64,000 nucleotides of DNA from Aquimarina sp. BL5 (GTDB taxonomy: Bacteria > Bacteroidota > Bacteroidia > Flavobacteriales > Flavobacteriaceae): positions 2,317,501 through 2,381,500 of the forward strand of contig NZ_CP031963.1 of assembly GCF_003443675.1 (NCBI RefSeq), in the 5' to 3' direction. Position numbers and translations under genes: made by a program. Under the pieces are notes generated by a model. The model saw only the letters and a program-made list of their open reading frames with translations, was not told where the DNA came from and ran no database searches. Positions 25,098 to 35,032 of this stretch are shown here, piece after piece; the first letter of the stretch is position 1; each line of letters starts with the position of its first letter.

Positions 25098-25129
25098 ATT
25101 GTCTTTATGCTTTTACCGCATTATTTGAT

Positions 25130-25579
25130 CTAAGATAATTTAGCTTTTACAATAGTAGAAATCGTTTTTCCATCTGCCTTACCCGCTAGTTGTCCGGAAG
25201 CCATTCCCATTACCTTACCCATATCTTTCATTCCTGATGCACCTGTTTTAGCAATGATATCAGCAATTACTTTTTCTATTTCTTCCTCGCTCATCTGCTC
25301 TGGCAAAAATGCTTCAATTACCTTTGCCTGATCCAATTCTGGTTGCGCTAGATCATCTCTACCTTGCTCCGCAAAAATAGCCGCGCTATCTTTACGTTGT
25401 TTCACTTGCTTCTGTAATAATTTCAGCTCCTGATCTTCTGTCAATTCTTCTTTAGCTCCACTTTCTGTTTGAGCCAATAAAATAGCAGATTTGATAGCTC
25501 GCAATGATGTTAATGCATTGGTATCCTTTGCTTTCATTGCTTCTTTCATAGCAGTCATTACTTTCGCCTGTAAACTCAT
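25130..25579 (-). CDS. GatB/YqeY domain protein
   Basis: 149 residues, the full usual length of the stand-alone YqeY family. It has the helical N-terminal domain (SLRAIKSAILLAQTE) and the C-terminal YqeY tail (FLPEQMSEEEIEKVI, then GMKDMGKVMG). The family is related to the tail domain of GatB, the tRNA-dependent amidotransferase subunit, but its own function is not settled. It sits between ftsZ and the tRNA-Arg gene on the minus strand and is separated from ftsZ by a terminator, so it should have its own promoter. Confidence 0.9.
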   Translation of the reverse strand: MSLQAKVMTAMKEAMKAKDTNALTSLRAIKSAILLAQTESGAKEELTEDQELKLLQKQVKQRKDSAAIFAEQGRDDLAQPELDQAKVIEAFLPEQMSEEEIEKVIADIIAKTGASGMKDMGKVMGMASGQLAGKADGKTISTIVKAKLS

Positions 25580-25617
25580 AACTAGTGGTTTTAATCTTTT
25601 GGATTGCGAAGATAAAA

Positions 25618-25652
25618 AATAAACCGATAATCCATTTTAGATTATCGGTTTA
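25618..25652 (-). terminator. Terminator after ftsZ
   Basis: AAACCGATAATC (25621-25632) pairs with GATTATCGGTTT (25640-25651), a 12-pair stem. On the minus strand it is followed by ATTTTTTATC. It closes the dcw cluster. Confidence 0.8.
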
Positions 25653-25702
25653 GTTTATCTAATTTCATTAAATTGTGGATTCTATTCCAAAGTTTTAGGC
25701 TG

Positions 25703-25718
25703 AGCTCTTCGAAGAGCT
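25703..25718. repeat. Perfect 16-bp palindrome AGCTCTTCGAAGAGCT
   Basis: Lies in the spacer just after the ftsZ stop. It could be an extra hairpin of the ftsZ 3' end or a dispersed repeat unit. No further role is visible. Confidence 0.4.
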
Positions 25719-25732
25719 AGCATGACAAATAA

Positions 25733-27730
25733 TTAATCTACATTGTCATGTAGAAAAGAATTATTTTTTCTTAATTGAATATCATCATTACTATCTGTCC
25801 CTAAAGAAGTTCTTGATAACTCAGACGATCCTGGTTTAGAATCTACATCCAGTCCAGCACGTTTATAAGCAGGCTCTTTTTCGATATCATCTATATTAGA
25901 TGCATTATTTCTGAACTTATAATTAAACTCCTTCATTTTAGCTCTACGCTCCGCAGCTCTGGCTTTTAGGGTTTCAGAAATTGGTTGATCTATAGGATCA
26001 TCACCTTCAGAAGGTTCTGATTCTGGAGCAGGAGCAATAGTTTTCTTTTCAAAAACTACTTCTTTATCTTCCTCCATTACTTCTGCTTCAGGTGTAGCAT
26101 CTATTAACCTTTTTTCCTCTTCCATATACTCCTCAAGACTATACTTACGAACACCACCGGTTTCAACTTCAGTTACAGGAACTACTTCTATAGGCTCGTT
26201 TACCTCCACTTCTAAAATATCATCTGTAAGATCAAAAACTATTGGTTTTTCCTCTTCTTCCTTATTTACAATAGCAGGTGTAGTCTCTTCAATCCGGTTA
26301 TGTTCATTGCTATCCTCATTTCCACTTACAGGCATATCAAATGCCAAGGTAAACTGATCTTCTTTTTCTTTTTCCGCTTCTGCAGCAATTTCATTAGCAT
26401 CGTTAACCTCTATCTGGTTGATGATTTCCTGAGCATTGATGATAACAAAATCACTCTCCGTAGAGAAAGGGTTTACCACTTCGTGATCTACAACATCTAA
26501 ATTCTTAAGAAATTCGGTAGTGGGTAATAACAAAGATTCATTAATATTTTCCTCCTCTTCTTCCTCAACTAATTCATGTTTGATAATCGGCTCTTCTTTC
26601 ACTTCTTCTTTCTGAGGTGCAGGAGCTATTATCGGAGTCGTTCTAGATGTTGACTTAGGAGTCAAATCATGAGTCGCCGCACGTTGCTCCTCTTCTAAGG
26701 TATGAATAATTCTTTTTGTTTCTGTATTTACAATTTCATCTTGTTGTTCTACATCAAAACCTGTTGCTATTACCGTTACAGAAATTGCATCTTCTAATGA
26801 TTCATCTTCTCCAACTCCCATAATGATATTAGCACCATGACCGGCTTCTTGCTGAATGTGATCATTAATCTCTCCTATCTCATCAATAGTAATTTCTTCT
26901 TTTCCGGAAACTATTAATAAAAGTACATTTTTAGCACCCGAAATTTTATTATCGTTAAGCAGTGGCGAGTCTAATGCTTTTACAATAGCATCGTGAGCAC
27001 GTTTAGCACCTGAGGCATTAGCAGAGCCCATTATTGCTGTACCACTATTACTAAGTACCGTTTTAGCATCACGTAAATCAATATTCTGAGTATAGTGATG
27101 TGTTATTACCTCTGCGATACCTCTAGATGCAGTAGCAAGTACTTCATCTGCTTTAGAGAAACCAGCTTTAAAACCTAAATTACCGTATACTTCTCGTAGC
27201 TTATTGTTATTGATAACTACTAAAGAATCTACCTGAGCACGGAGTTTTTCTACACCTAACTGCGCCTGTTCGTTACGCATTTTCCCTTCAAACTGAAATG
27301 GAATTGTAACGATACCCACTGTAAGAATATCTAATTCTCTTGCCATTTTAGCAATAATCGGTGCTGCTCCTGTTCCTGTTCCTCCACCCATACCTGCAGT
27401 GATAAATATCATCTTGGTATTGGTATCCAGCATCCTTTTAATCTCTTCGTAACTTTCTACCGCAGATTGTTCGCCCACTTCTGGGTTAGCACCTGCTCCT
27501 AATCCTTCTGTAAGAGACACTCCCAACTGTATCTTATTCGGAATAGGACTATTTTCTAATGCTTGCGCATCGGTATTACAAATAACGAAATCAACTCCTT
27601 TGATTCCCTGTTGGAACATATGATTAATGGCATTACTACCACCTCCTCCAACTCCAATAACTTTAATTACATTTGATTGATTCTTGGGCAAATCAAAAGA
27701 AATGTTCTCGAACTCCTCATTGTTACTCAT
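25733..27730 (-). CDS. ftsZ: Cell division GTPase FtsZ
   Basis: FtsZ polymerises at midcell to form the division ring. The tubulin signature GGGTGTG lies near residue 115, and IGVGGGGSNAINHM at the N-terminus and NTDAQAL are also clear. The conserved GTPase and polymerisation core covers about residues 18-330. The total of 665 residues is long: a very acidic, probably disordered linker of about 300 residues follows, ending in a basic patch and the tail LRKNNSFLHDNVD. Long linkers are common in flavobacterial FtsZ. Last gene of the dcw cluster, 135 bases after ftsA and followed by a strong terminator. Confidence 0.97.
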   Translation of the reverse strand: MSNNEEFENISFDLPKNQSNVIKVIGVGGGGSNAINHMFQQGIKGVDFVICNTDAQALENSPIPNKIQLGVSLTEGLGAGANPEVGEQSAVESYEEIKRMLDTNTKMIFITAGMGGGTGTGAAPIIAKMARELDILTVGIVTIPFQFEGKMRNEQAQLGVEKLRAQVDSLVVINNNKLREVYGNLGFKAGFSKADEVLATASRGIAEVITHHYTQNIDLRDAKTVLSNSGTAIMGSANASGAKRAHDAIVKALDSPLLNDNKISGAKNVLLLIVSGKEEITIDEIGEINDHIQQEAGHGANIIMGVGEDESLEDAISVTVIATGFDVEQQDEIVNTETKRIIHTLEEEQRAATHDLTPKSTSRTTPIIAPAPQKEEVKEEPIIKHELVEEEEEENINESLLLPTTEFLKNLDVVDHEVVNPFSTESDFVIINAQEIINQIEVNDANEIAAEAEKEKEDQFTLAFDMPVSGNEDSNEHNRIEETTPAIVNKEEEEKPIVFDLTDDILEVEVNEPIEVVPVTEVETGGVRKYSLEEYMEEEKRLIDATPEAEVMEEDKEVVFEKKTIAPAPESEPSEGDDPIDQPISETLKARAAERRAKMKEFNYKFRNNASNIDDIEKEPAYKRAGLDVDSKPGSSELSRTSLGTDSNDDIQLRKNNSFLHDNVD

Positions 27731-27865
27731 AATTGCTAATTTTCTTGTTCTCTTACTTTTATTTTTAATATCATCTTATGTTCAAAACTGAACTATATTT
27801 TGCCATCTCTAAACGCTGGCACCTCACTAAAAAATGTCTACTAGACATTTTCTATACGTTCGGTC

Positions 27866-29215
27866 CTACTCTGCGTTATCCAAAAACTCCTTGAACTTCT
27901 CAGTCCATTTCTCTAGGATATTTTTTCTAGGTCTATTATCCACTACTGGTTTTTCCTCTTCGATACCTTCTCCTTCGATCGTTGTGGCTTCTTCTTTTAT
28001 CTCCTCTTCTACTATAGCTTCTTTTATAGCAGCCTTTTTCTGTTTACCAATATGTACTAGGCTATCCATCACCAATCCTACTGCCGTTGCGTACATAGGG
28101 CTTGTGGTTTCTGGATCGCTATTACCTGCCAGATGCTCATTGGGATATCCTATACGAGTATCCATACCTGTAATATATTCTACTAATTGCTTTAGATGTT
28201 TCAATTGTGATCCTCCACCAGTCAAAACGATCCCTGCAATTAATTTTTTCTTAGGAGATTCGTGACCATAATTTTTGATTTCTAAAAAAACTTGCTCTAT
28301 AATTTCCACAACTCGTGCATGGATAATTTTAGATAAGTTTTTTAGTGTAATCTCTTTTGGCTCTCTTCCTCTTAATCCTGGAATAGAAACAATCTCATTG
28401 TCTTTATTTTCTCCTGGCCAAGCAGATCCAAATTTAATTTTAAGCAACTCTGCTTGTTTCTCAATAATGGAGCAACCTTCTTTAATATCCTCGGTGATTA
28501 CGTTTCCTCCAAAAGGAATTACAGCCGTATGACGGATAATTCCATCTTTAAAAATAGCTAGATCAGTAGTTCCACCTCCTATATCAATTAATGCTACACC
28601 AGCTTCTTTTTCTTCCTGACTTAGCACTGCATTCGCAGAAGCTAAAGGTTCCAACGTAACATCTGATAATTCTAATCCAGAACTTTTTACGCATCTCCCA
28701 ATATTTCTAATAGATGTTACCTGACCGACTACCACATGAAAATTAGCTTCAAGTCTTCCTCCGTACATTCCTACAGGTTCTTTTATTTCGGCTTGACCAT
28801 CTACTTTATATTCCTGCGGTAATACATGTAATATTTCTTCACCAGGAAGCATTACTAATTTATGCACCTGATTACATAAGGTGTCAATATCCTCTTCATC
28901 AATAACCGCATCCGCATTAGGACGCGTGATATAATCGCTATGTTGCAAACTTCTTATATGCTGACCTGCTATACCAACTGTTACTTCGCTTATTTTTACT
29001 CCAGAAACACTCTCTGCTTCCTGAACAGCTTGTTGAATTGACTGTATAGTCTGAGTAATATTATTTACCACACCACGGTGCACACCAAGGCTTTTGGATT
29101 TACCAACACCCAATACTTCCATCTTCCCATACTCATTATATCTCCCAACCATAGCAACAATCTTTGTTGTTCCTATGTCTAATCCTACCGCTATTTCATT
29201 CTCTTCTCTTCCCAT
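27866..29215 (-). CDS. ftsA: Cell division protein FtsA
   Basis: An actin-like ATPase of 449 residues that anchors FtsZ to the membrane. Visible motifs are the phosphate-1 loop VGLDIGTTKIVAMVG at residues 9-23, the phosphate-2 loop ALIDIGGGTTDLAIF, and the adenosine motif IVLTGGGSQLKH. The SHS2 (1C) domain lies between about 90 and 170. An acidic stretch near 410-430 precedes a C-terminal amphipathic helix (NILEKWTEKFKEFLDN), the membrane-targeting sequence. The gene follows ftsQ after seven bases and is certainly in the same operon. Confidence 0.96.
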   Translation of the reverse strand: MGREENEIAVGLDIGTTKIVAMVGRYNEYGKMEVLGVGKSKSLGVHRGVVNNITQTIQSIQQAVQEAESVSGVKISEVTVGIAGQHIRSLQHSDYITRPNADAVIDEEDIDTLCNQVHKLVMLPGEEILHVLPQEYKVDGQAEIKEPVGMYGGRLEANFHVVVGQVTSIRNIGRCVKSSGLELSDVTLEPLASANAVLSQEEKEAGVALIDIGGGTTDLAIFKDGIIRHTAVIPFGGNVITEDIKEGCSIIEKQAELLKIKFGSAWPGENKDNEIVSIPGLRGREPKEITLKNLSKIIHARVVEIIEQVFLEIKNYGHESPKKKLIAGIVLTGGGSQLKHLKQLVEYITGMDTRIGYPNEHLAGNSDPETTSPMYATAVGLVMDSLVHIGKQKKAAIKEAIVEEEIKEEATTIEGEGIEEEKPVVDNRPRKNILEKWTEKFKEFLDNAE

Positions 29216-29222
29216 ATTGGTA

Positions 29223-29939
29223 TTATTTTATTGTACACACAACTTGATTTCTAAACTGCAAACTGACTTTTTTATATTTATCCAGGCTTTTATCTTTTAG
29301 TGCTTTTTGATAAAAAGCCTTAAAGTTTTCAACCTTATTATCCAATTGTTCTACTTTACCAAAAATTACTTTAAAAGCATACACTCTTAACCCTAACTCA
29401 TAATCTCCACTCTGGTTTCTATAAACACTTACCACATGTTTTTTTAAAAACTCATCTTGCTGAATTTTTCTTAACAAAGGAAAAATTTCTGAAACTTCTC
29501 TTTCAGAAACATTACTTACCAGAGGAACATGAGCCGAATAATTATCCGATAATGGCATCGTATTACCTGTAACATCTACATAAAAAGGAACAACCGCATT
29601 CACCCTTGCAATTGGCGTACGCTGTTTGATTCTTGCCTTAAGTTGTCCGTTTACAGTAAGATACACATCTGAATCTTCAATCATTTTGTGTGCATCCAGT
29701 CCCTTCTCTACAATATTCAAAACTAAAATTTCTTTACCTACGTCCGTCACCCCTACCTGATTTTGTATTAACAATTTATTAACCGTTAATTCATTTACAT
29801 AAGGATTCTGTTCTTCGACAAATTCTATCTCTACTTCTTTGATCTTTCTACTATCATTTCGATTGCCTGTAAATGCAAAAAGAAATGCTATCAAAGCCAC
29901 AAGACCTGCAAATTTCGTATATGTCAAAATCTTCTTCAT
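29223..29939 (-). CDS. ftsQ: Cell division protein FtsQ/DivIB
   Basis: 238 residues with one N-terminal membrane helix (about 10-24, LVALIAFLFAFTG) and a periplasmic part starting with a POTRA-like domain (EVEIEFVEEQNPYVNELTVN). Identification relies on this topology and on its place between murC and ftsA. FtsQ links FtsL/FtsB and the septal synthase to the divisome. Overlaps the murC stop by four bases (ATGA type), indicating coupled translation. Confidence 0.88.
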   Translation of the reverse strand: MKKILTYTKFAGLVALIAFLFAFTGNRNDSRKIKEVEIEFVEEQNPYVNELTVNKLLIQNQVGVTDVGKEILVLNIVEKGLDAHKMIEDSDVYLTVNGQLKARIKQRTPIARVNAVVPFYVDVTGNTMPLSDNYSAHVPLVSNVSEREVSEIFPLLRKIQQDEFLKKHVVSVYRNQSGDYELGLRVYAFKVIFGKVEQLDNKVENFKAFYQKALKDKSLDKYKKVSLQFRNQVVCTIK

Positions 29940-31285
29940 AACGTCAACAATGCTTCTCTTATACTAGTTACTTCTTCTCCTATATCACCTGCTCCAATTG
30001 TTGTAATTACACGAGCATTACTCTTTAAAATTTCGTCTACTAAATTATTTTTCTTTACTATTTTTTTGTTTTCTAATTTTATCATTCCCAGCAACCATTC
30101 TGAAGTTACTCCTTCAATCGGCAACTCTCTTGCTGGATATATATCCAACAGTAATAATTGATCGAATTGACTAAGGCTTTCTGCAAAATCAACTGCAAAA
30201 TCCTGAGTTCTACTATATAAATGAGGTTGAAAAATTGCTAACACCTCTTTTCCCGGATGCATCTCTCTTATTGCCTGATGCAACGCATTAATCTCTGTTG
30301 GGTGGTGTGCATAATCATCTACATAAACTAAATCATCGGATTTGACCTGATAACTAAAACGCCTCTGAACTCCTTTAAAAGAAAATAAAGCCTTTGCTAA
30401 GGCAGTGGTTGGGGAGCCGTATAGCAATGCCATAGCAAAGGCTGTTGTAGCATTTAACAAGTTATGTTTACCTGGCAGGTTTAAATGCAAATCCTTAATG
30501 AGTTGAGTTGGTGTTTTTAAATCAAAAATATATGTGCCATTATCAATTCGTACATTTTGAGCACAATAATCAGAATCATCTTCTATTCCATAAGTATTAC
30601 CAGAAAGAGGTAATCCATTACAAACCAAAAGATGGTCTTTTGCTCTAGATGAAAATTCCAAGAATGATTCTTCTAACTCATTGGCTTTTTTATAAATATC
30701 CAGATGATCTGCATCCATAGAGGTAATTGAAGCGATATCCGGATAGAGTTGCAAAAATGATCTATCAAATTCGTCTGCTTCTACAACTACCACTTCATTC
30801 CCTTCTAGTATAAGATTTGAATTATAGTTTTCACTTATACCCCCCAAAAAAGCTGTTACTTTTGCTCCACTTTCTTTTAACAAATGAGCCAAAATTGCGG
30901 TAGTGGTTGTTTTTCCGTGAGTTCCAGCTACAGCCAAGGTGTATGTGTTTTCTGTAACAATCCCTAAAACTTCGGCTCTTTTCTTAATCGAAAATCCATT
31001 GTTTTTCACATAGTTCAATTCTGAATGATTCACTGGAATCGCCGGAGTATAAATAATCAGTGTTTCATTTGGATTTAAAAACAACTCTGGAATTGCATTT
31101 ACGTCATCGCTAAAATGAATCTCAATTCCTAATTCTTTTAAATCTGAAGTAATCTGAGTTGGCGTTTTATCATATCCTGCCACATTTTTACCTAAAAACT
31201 TAAAGTATCGTGCAAGAGCACTCATACCAATACCTCCGATACCGATAAAATATATATTCCTTATGTCTTTTAAGCCCTTATTCAT
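29936..31285 (-). CDS. murC: UDP-N-acetylmuramate--L-alanine ligase
   Basis: MurC adds L-alanine to UDP-MurNAc with ATP, the first peptide step of peptidoglycan synthesis, in the cytoplasm. The N-terminal Rossmann motif is GIGGIGMSALAR (about 16-27) and the ATP loop is AGTHGKTTTTA (about 120). The ligase motif EADEFDRSFL and the C-terminal YAHHPTE are also present. At 449 residues it is the usual length. It overlaps ftsQ by four bases and follows murG after three bases. Confidence 0.97.
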   Translation of the reverse strand: MNKGLKDIRNIYFIGIGGIGMSALARYFKFLGKNVAGYDKTPTQITSDLKELGIEIHFSDDVNAIPELFLNPNETLIIYTPAIPVNHSELNYVKNNGFSIKKRAEVLGIVTENTYTLAVAGTHGKTTTTAILAHLLKESGAKVTAFLGGISENYNSNLILEGNEVVVVEADEFDRSFLQLYPDIASITSMDADHLDIYKKANELEESFLEFSSRAKDHLLVCNGLPLSGNTYGIEDDSDYCAQNVRIDNGTYIFDLKTPTQLIKDLHLNLPGKHNLLNATTAFAMALLYGSPTTALAKALFSFKGVQRRFSYQVKSDDLVYVDDYAHHPTEINALHQAIREMHPGKEVLAIFQPHLYSRTQDFAVDFAESLSQFDQLLLLDIYPARELPIEGVTSEWLLGMIKLENKKIVKKNNLVDEILKSNARVITTIGAGDIGEEVTSIREALLTL

Positions 31286-31288
31286 GCT

Positions 31289-32401
31289 TTAACGTTCTAC
31301 CTTTTCTTTTCTTATTATTTGTTCGATTTCATTTACGATATCTTTGGTTGCATTGGGTAATGCTAATTTTTTTATTACATGCGTCAGTTTTATCTGCATA
31401 GCCTCAGATTCTAATAATTGAGTAATTGTTTTCTGAAACTTTTCATCAAGCTCGCTTTCTTTTAGCATTTTAGCTCCTTTTTGGCTTACAATTGCATTCG
31501 CATTCTTAGTTTGATGATCTTCTGCTACATTTGGTGATGGAATAAACAATGTTGGTTTCGCCACAATACATAATTCTGAAACGGAACTAGCTCCAGCTCT
31601 TGAAACGATTACGTCAGAAGCAGCATATGCCATATCCATTGTATCCAAAAATTGATGTACTTGCACATCTCTATTTGCATCGTATTTTTGATACTCATCA
31701 TAATATAACTTACCACACTGCCAAAGTATTTGAATCTCTTTCTTTGCAAAAAAACCAAGTTCTTTCTCAATCAACTGATTGATCCTTCTTGCACCAAGAC
31801 TTCCACCTATAACCAAAACTGTTTTCTTTTCGGGATCGAGATTATACTTAGAAATGGCATCTTTTCTCTTACTGTTTATTTCCAGTAAATCCTGACGAAC
31901 AGGATTTCCTGTTTTGATAATTTTATCTTTTGGAAAAAAGCGTTCCATATCATCATAAGCAACACAAATTTTATCTGCAGCTTTTGCCAGCCACTTATTA
32001 GTAATACCAGGAAAAGAATTCTGTTCCTGAAGCACCGTTGGGATTTTTGCAGAATTTGCCATTTTCAATAATGGACCACTAGCAAAACCACCTGTACCGA
32101 TTACAACATCCGGATTAAACTTTTTGATAATCTTTTTGGACATCCAAAGACTACTTAATAACTTGAAAGGAAACAACAAATTACTCAACGACAACTTACG
32201 TTGAATACCACTAATCCATAGACCTTCTATCTCATAACCTGCTTGTGGAACTTTTTGCATTTCCATACGATCTTTAGCACCTACAAACAATATAGAAGCT
32301 TCAGGATACCTACTCTTTAATTCATTGGCAATAGAAATCGCAGGATAAATATGTCCTCCAGTTCCCCCACCTGATAATATGATTCTTGGCTGTTCCTTCA
32401 T
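31289..32401 (-). CDS. murG: UDP-GlcNAc--lipid I N-acetylglucosaminyltransferase
   Basis: MurG makes lipid II by adding GlcNAc to lipid I on the inner face of the membrane. It is a GT28 enzyme of 370 residues. Family motifs are [11 protein letters not shown] (about 11-21), TGGFASGP and [13 protein letters not shown] in the acceptor domain, [10 protein letters not shown] in the donor domain, and [12 protein letters not shown] near the sugar-binding site. It overlaps ftsW by four bases. Confidence 0.97.
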   Translation of the reverse strand: MKEQPRIILSGGGTGGHIYPAISIANELKSRYPEASILFVGAKDRMEMQKVPQAGYEIEGLWISGIQRKLSLSNLLFPFKLLSSLWMSKKIIKKFNPDVVIGTGGFASGPLLKMANSAKIPTVLQEQNSFPGITNKWLAKAADKICVAYDDMERFFPKDKIIKTGNPVRQDLLEINSKRKDAISKYNLDPEKKTVLVIGGSLGARRINQLIEKELGFFAKKEIQILWQCGKLYYDEYQKYDANRDVQVHQFLDTMDMAYAASDVIVSRAGASSVSELCIVAKPTLFIPSPNVAEDHQTKNANAIVSQKGAKMLKESELDEKFQKTITQLLESEAMQIKLTHVIKKLALPNATKDIVNEIEQIIRKEKVER

Positions 32402-33630
32402 ATTGCTTCACTCAAAACCTCTAATGGATTTTCTTCTTTTATATTTGAATCTTCTTCATTTTCACCGTTCGCACTAGACGGATTTGTTTCTAACATTTCC
32501 TCTCTGCTACTACTTATACTTAACACCATTCCTATTGCCATACATGTCATCCAAATGGATGTACCCCCACTACTAACCAAAGGAAGTGTCTGACCTGTCA
32601 CTGGAAATAATTCTACAGCAACAGCCATATTAATCAACGCCTGAAAAACGATAGGTAACCCTACACCAATTACTAACAGTTTACCAAATACATCAGAGCT
32701 TTTATGAGCAACGATGACCAATCTAAACAAGAGCATTAGATATAGAAACATTAGAAAAACGCCTCCAACTAATCCCCACTCTTCAATAATTATAGCATAA
32801 ATAAAATCAGATGAAGATTGCGGCAAAAAGTTTCTTTGTACACTTTTACCAGGCCCTTTTCCCATAACTCCTCCTCTGGCTATTGCAATTTTTGCACGTT
32901 CTATCTGATAATCTTCTGGTGTATCTTTATCATTAAAAAAATTCTCCGCTCTACTCACCCATGTATCAACTCTGTTAGGAAAAGCATCGGGAAAAGCCTT
33001 CGCTGTTAAAATAAAAAATGTGAGTGCTAATAAACCTGTTCCTAGTACTACCGTAATATGCCTTAGAGGGTACCCTCCTAAAAACACTAACATAATTACC
33101 ATAGAAAAAATAATCGCTGCGGTAGAAAAGTTAGCTGGTAGTATCAGCATAAGAATTATAAAAACGGGTAACCAAAGTGGAATCAACGACTCTTTAAAAG
33201 TTGTTTTCTTATCCTTAATTTTAGAAAGATACCTGGCTACATAGGCCATTAAAACAACAGCTGCTAAGGTGGAAGTCTGAAAGGTAACCCCTACAAATGG
33301 CAAACGAATCCATCTACTAGCGTTTGCTCCACCAATTGTATTATTCTGAGCCATTGTAAACAACAACAAGACTACAACAACAGGCAACATAATAATAGAA
33401 AGCCCTTTAAAATAATGATATGGAATTTTATGAACCCAGTACATGATACCAAACCCCAAAAGCAAGTGTGCAAAATGCTTTATCAAAAACACAAAAGTGT
33501 TTCCATCACCATATAAATACGCTAGATTACTACTAGCGCTATACACAGGAAGAAATGAAAACAATGCTAACAGCGCAACAATTGCCCATATCACCTTATC
33601 TCCTTTTATATTTTTTAAAACCTTGGTCAA
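32398..33630 (-). CDS. ftsW: Septal peptidoglycan polymerase FtsW (SEDS family)
   Basis: 410 residues with about ten membrane helices. SEDS-family markers include the region of the catalytic Asp and the C-terminal [10 protein letters not shown] and [20 protein letters not shown]. It polymerises lipid II together with the transpeptidase FtsI, encoded in the same cluster. The C-terminal 35 residues are hydrophilic and acidic ([19 protein letters not shown]). It ends four bases inside murG and follows murD by 66 bases. Confidence 0.95.
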   Translation of the reverse strand: MTKVLKNIKGDKVIWAIVALLALFSFLPVYSASSNLAYLYGDGNTFVFLIKHFAHLLLGFGIMYWVHKIPYHYFKGLSIIMLPVVVVLLLFTMAQNNTIGGANASRWIRLPFVGVTFQTSTLAAVVLMAYVARYLSKIKDKKTTFKESLIPLWLPVFIILMLILPANFSTAAIIFSMVIMLVFLGGYPLRHITVVLGTGLLALTFFILTAKAFPDAFPNRVDTWVSRAENFFNDKDTPEDYQIERAKIAIARGGVMGKGPGKSVQRNFLPQSSSDFIYAIIIEEWGLVGGVFLMFLYLMLLFRLVIVAHKSSDVFGKLLVIGVGLPIVFQALINMAVAVELFPVTGQTLPLVSSGGTSIWMTCMAIGMVLSISSSREEMLETNPSSANGENEEDSNIKEENPLEVLSEAI

Positions 33631-33696
33631 TGTATATTCTTCTTTATTTTTTATTGTAATTATTTATTTCCCGTTTTCTAAATCTATTTTCTTTCA

Positions 33697-35031
33697 TTAC
33701 AACTCGCGAACAGCTTCTTTAAATTGTCTTCCACGCTCTTCGTAATTTTTAAAAAGATCAAAACTCGCACAAGCTGGTGACAACAACACATTTTCATTAC
33801 GCTCCGCAATTTTATAAGCTATATTAACGGCTTCTTTCATAGACTGTGTCTCTACTATATTATCCACACAATTACCAAAAGCATTAATTATCTTTGTATT
33901 ATCTACACCTAAACAAATAATTGCTTTTACTTTTTCATTAACTAAAGGATATAGCTCTGTATAATCATTTCCTTTATCAACGCCACCAACGATCCATACA
34001 GTTGCTGATTTCATAGCATCTAGTGCATAAAAAGTAGCATTAACATTTGTTGCTTTAGAATCATTCACATACTGAACATTGTTTATTTTAAGTACATTTT
34101 CTAGACGATGCTCCACTCCATGAAAATTCTCAAGACATTCCCGTATGGTAGTCTTTCTAATTTTTAATAATTGTGATACCGTGGCAGCTGCCATTGCATT
34201 TTTCACGTTGTGATTTCCTTTTAATGCTAAATTTTTTGTTGGCATGATAAATTCGTTGTTGTCTATTGTTATTTTTATGTTTTTTCCTTCCAAATACGCT
34301 CCGTTTTCTACCTTCTTCTTTAATGAAAATGGTAATAATTTTGAACGAATAGGATGCTCTTCTATATACTTTATAATTACTTCGTCATCCCCATCGTAGA
34401 TGAAATAATCACTTTCTGTTTGATTCATTGTGATCCTAAACTTTGAAGCGATATAATTTTCAAATTTATATTCATATCGGTCCAAGTGATCCGGTGTAAT
34501 ATTCGTTAACACTGCAATATGCGGTGCAAACTTTTTAATTCCATCCAGCTGAAAACTACTCAACTCTAACACATAATATGGTGTATCATTTTCTGCAACT
34601 TGCTTTGCAAAACTATCTCCAATATTACCCGCCATACTTATGTCCAAGCCTCCATTCTTCAATACATGATTCGTAAGCATTGTGGTAGTAGTTTTACCAT
34701 TACTTCCTGTTACTCCAACAATTTTAGCTGATGTAAACTCTGAAGCAAACTCAATTTCCGATACCACAGACACTCCTTTGTTAAGTAACTTCTGAACTAA
34801 AGCTACTTTATCAGGAATTCCTGGACTTTTCATTACCACATCTGCATTCAGAATTTTATCTTTTGTATGCGTTTGCTCCTCCCATTCGATTTCAAAATTT
34901 CCAAGAACTTCTTTATATGTATCTGTAATTGTTCCCTTATCAGAAACAAATACATCAAATCCTTCTTTCTTCGCTAGAATAGCAGTCCCCACTCCACTTT
35001 CACCTGCACCTAAAACAACTAATCTTTTCAC
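33697..35031 (-). CDS. murD: UDP-N-acetylmuramoylalanine--D-glutamate ligase
   Basis: MurD adds D-glutamate to UDP-MurNAc-L-Ala. The 444-residue protein has the N-terminal nucleotide-binding turn VVLGAGESGVGTA, the ATP loop VTGSNGKTTTTML (about 108-120), the NITPDHLDRY motif, and the C-terminal LSPACASFDLFKNYEERG expected in MurD. It follows mraY directly (one base), so the two are co-transcribed. Confidence 0.97.
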   Translation of the reverse strand: MKRLVVLGAGESGVGTAILAKKEGFDVFVSDKGTITDTYKEVLGNFEIEWEEQTHTKDKILNADVVMKSPGIPDKVALVQKLLNKGVSVVSEIEFASEFTSAKIVGVTGSNGKTTTTMLTNHVLKNGGLDISMAGNIGDSFAKQVAENDTPYYVLELSSFQLDGIKKFAPHIAVLTNITPDHLDRYEYKFENYIASKFRITMNQTESDYFIYDGDDEVIIKYIEEHPIRSKLLPFSLKKKVENGAYLEGKNIKITIDNNEFIMPTKNLALKGNHNVKNAMAAATVSQLLKIRKTTIRECLENFHGVEHRLENVLKINNVQYVNDSKATNVNATFYALDAMKSATVWIVGGVDKGNDYTELYPLVNEKVKAIICLGVDNTKIINAFGNCVDNIVETQSMKEAVNIAYKIAERNENVLLSPACASFDLFKNYEERGRQFKEAVREL

Positions 35032-35032
35032 A

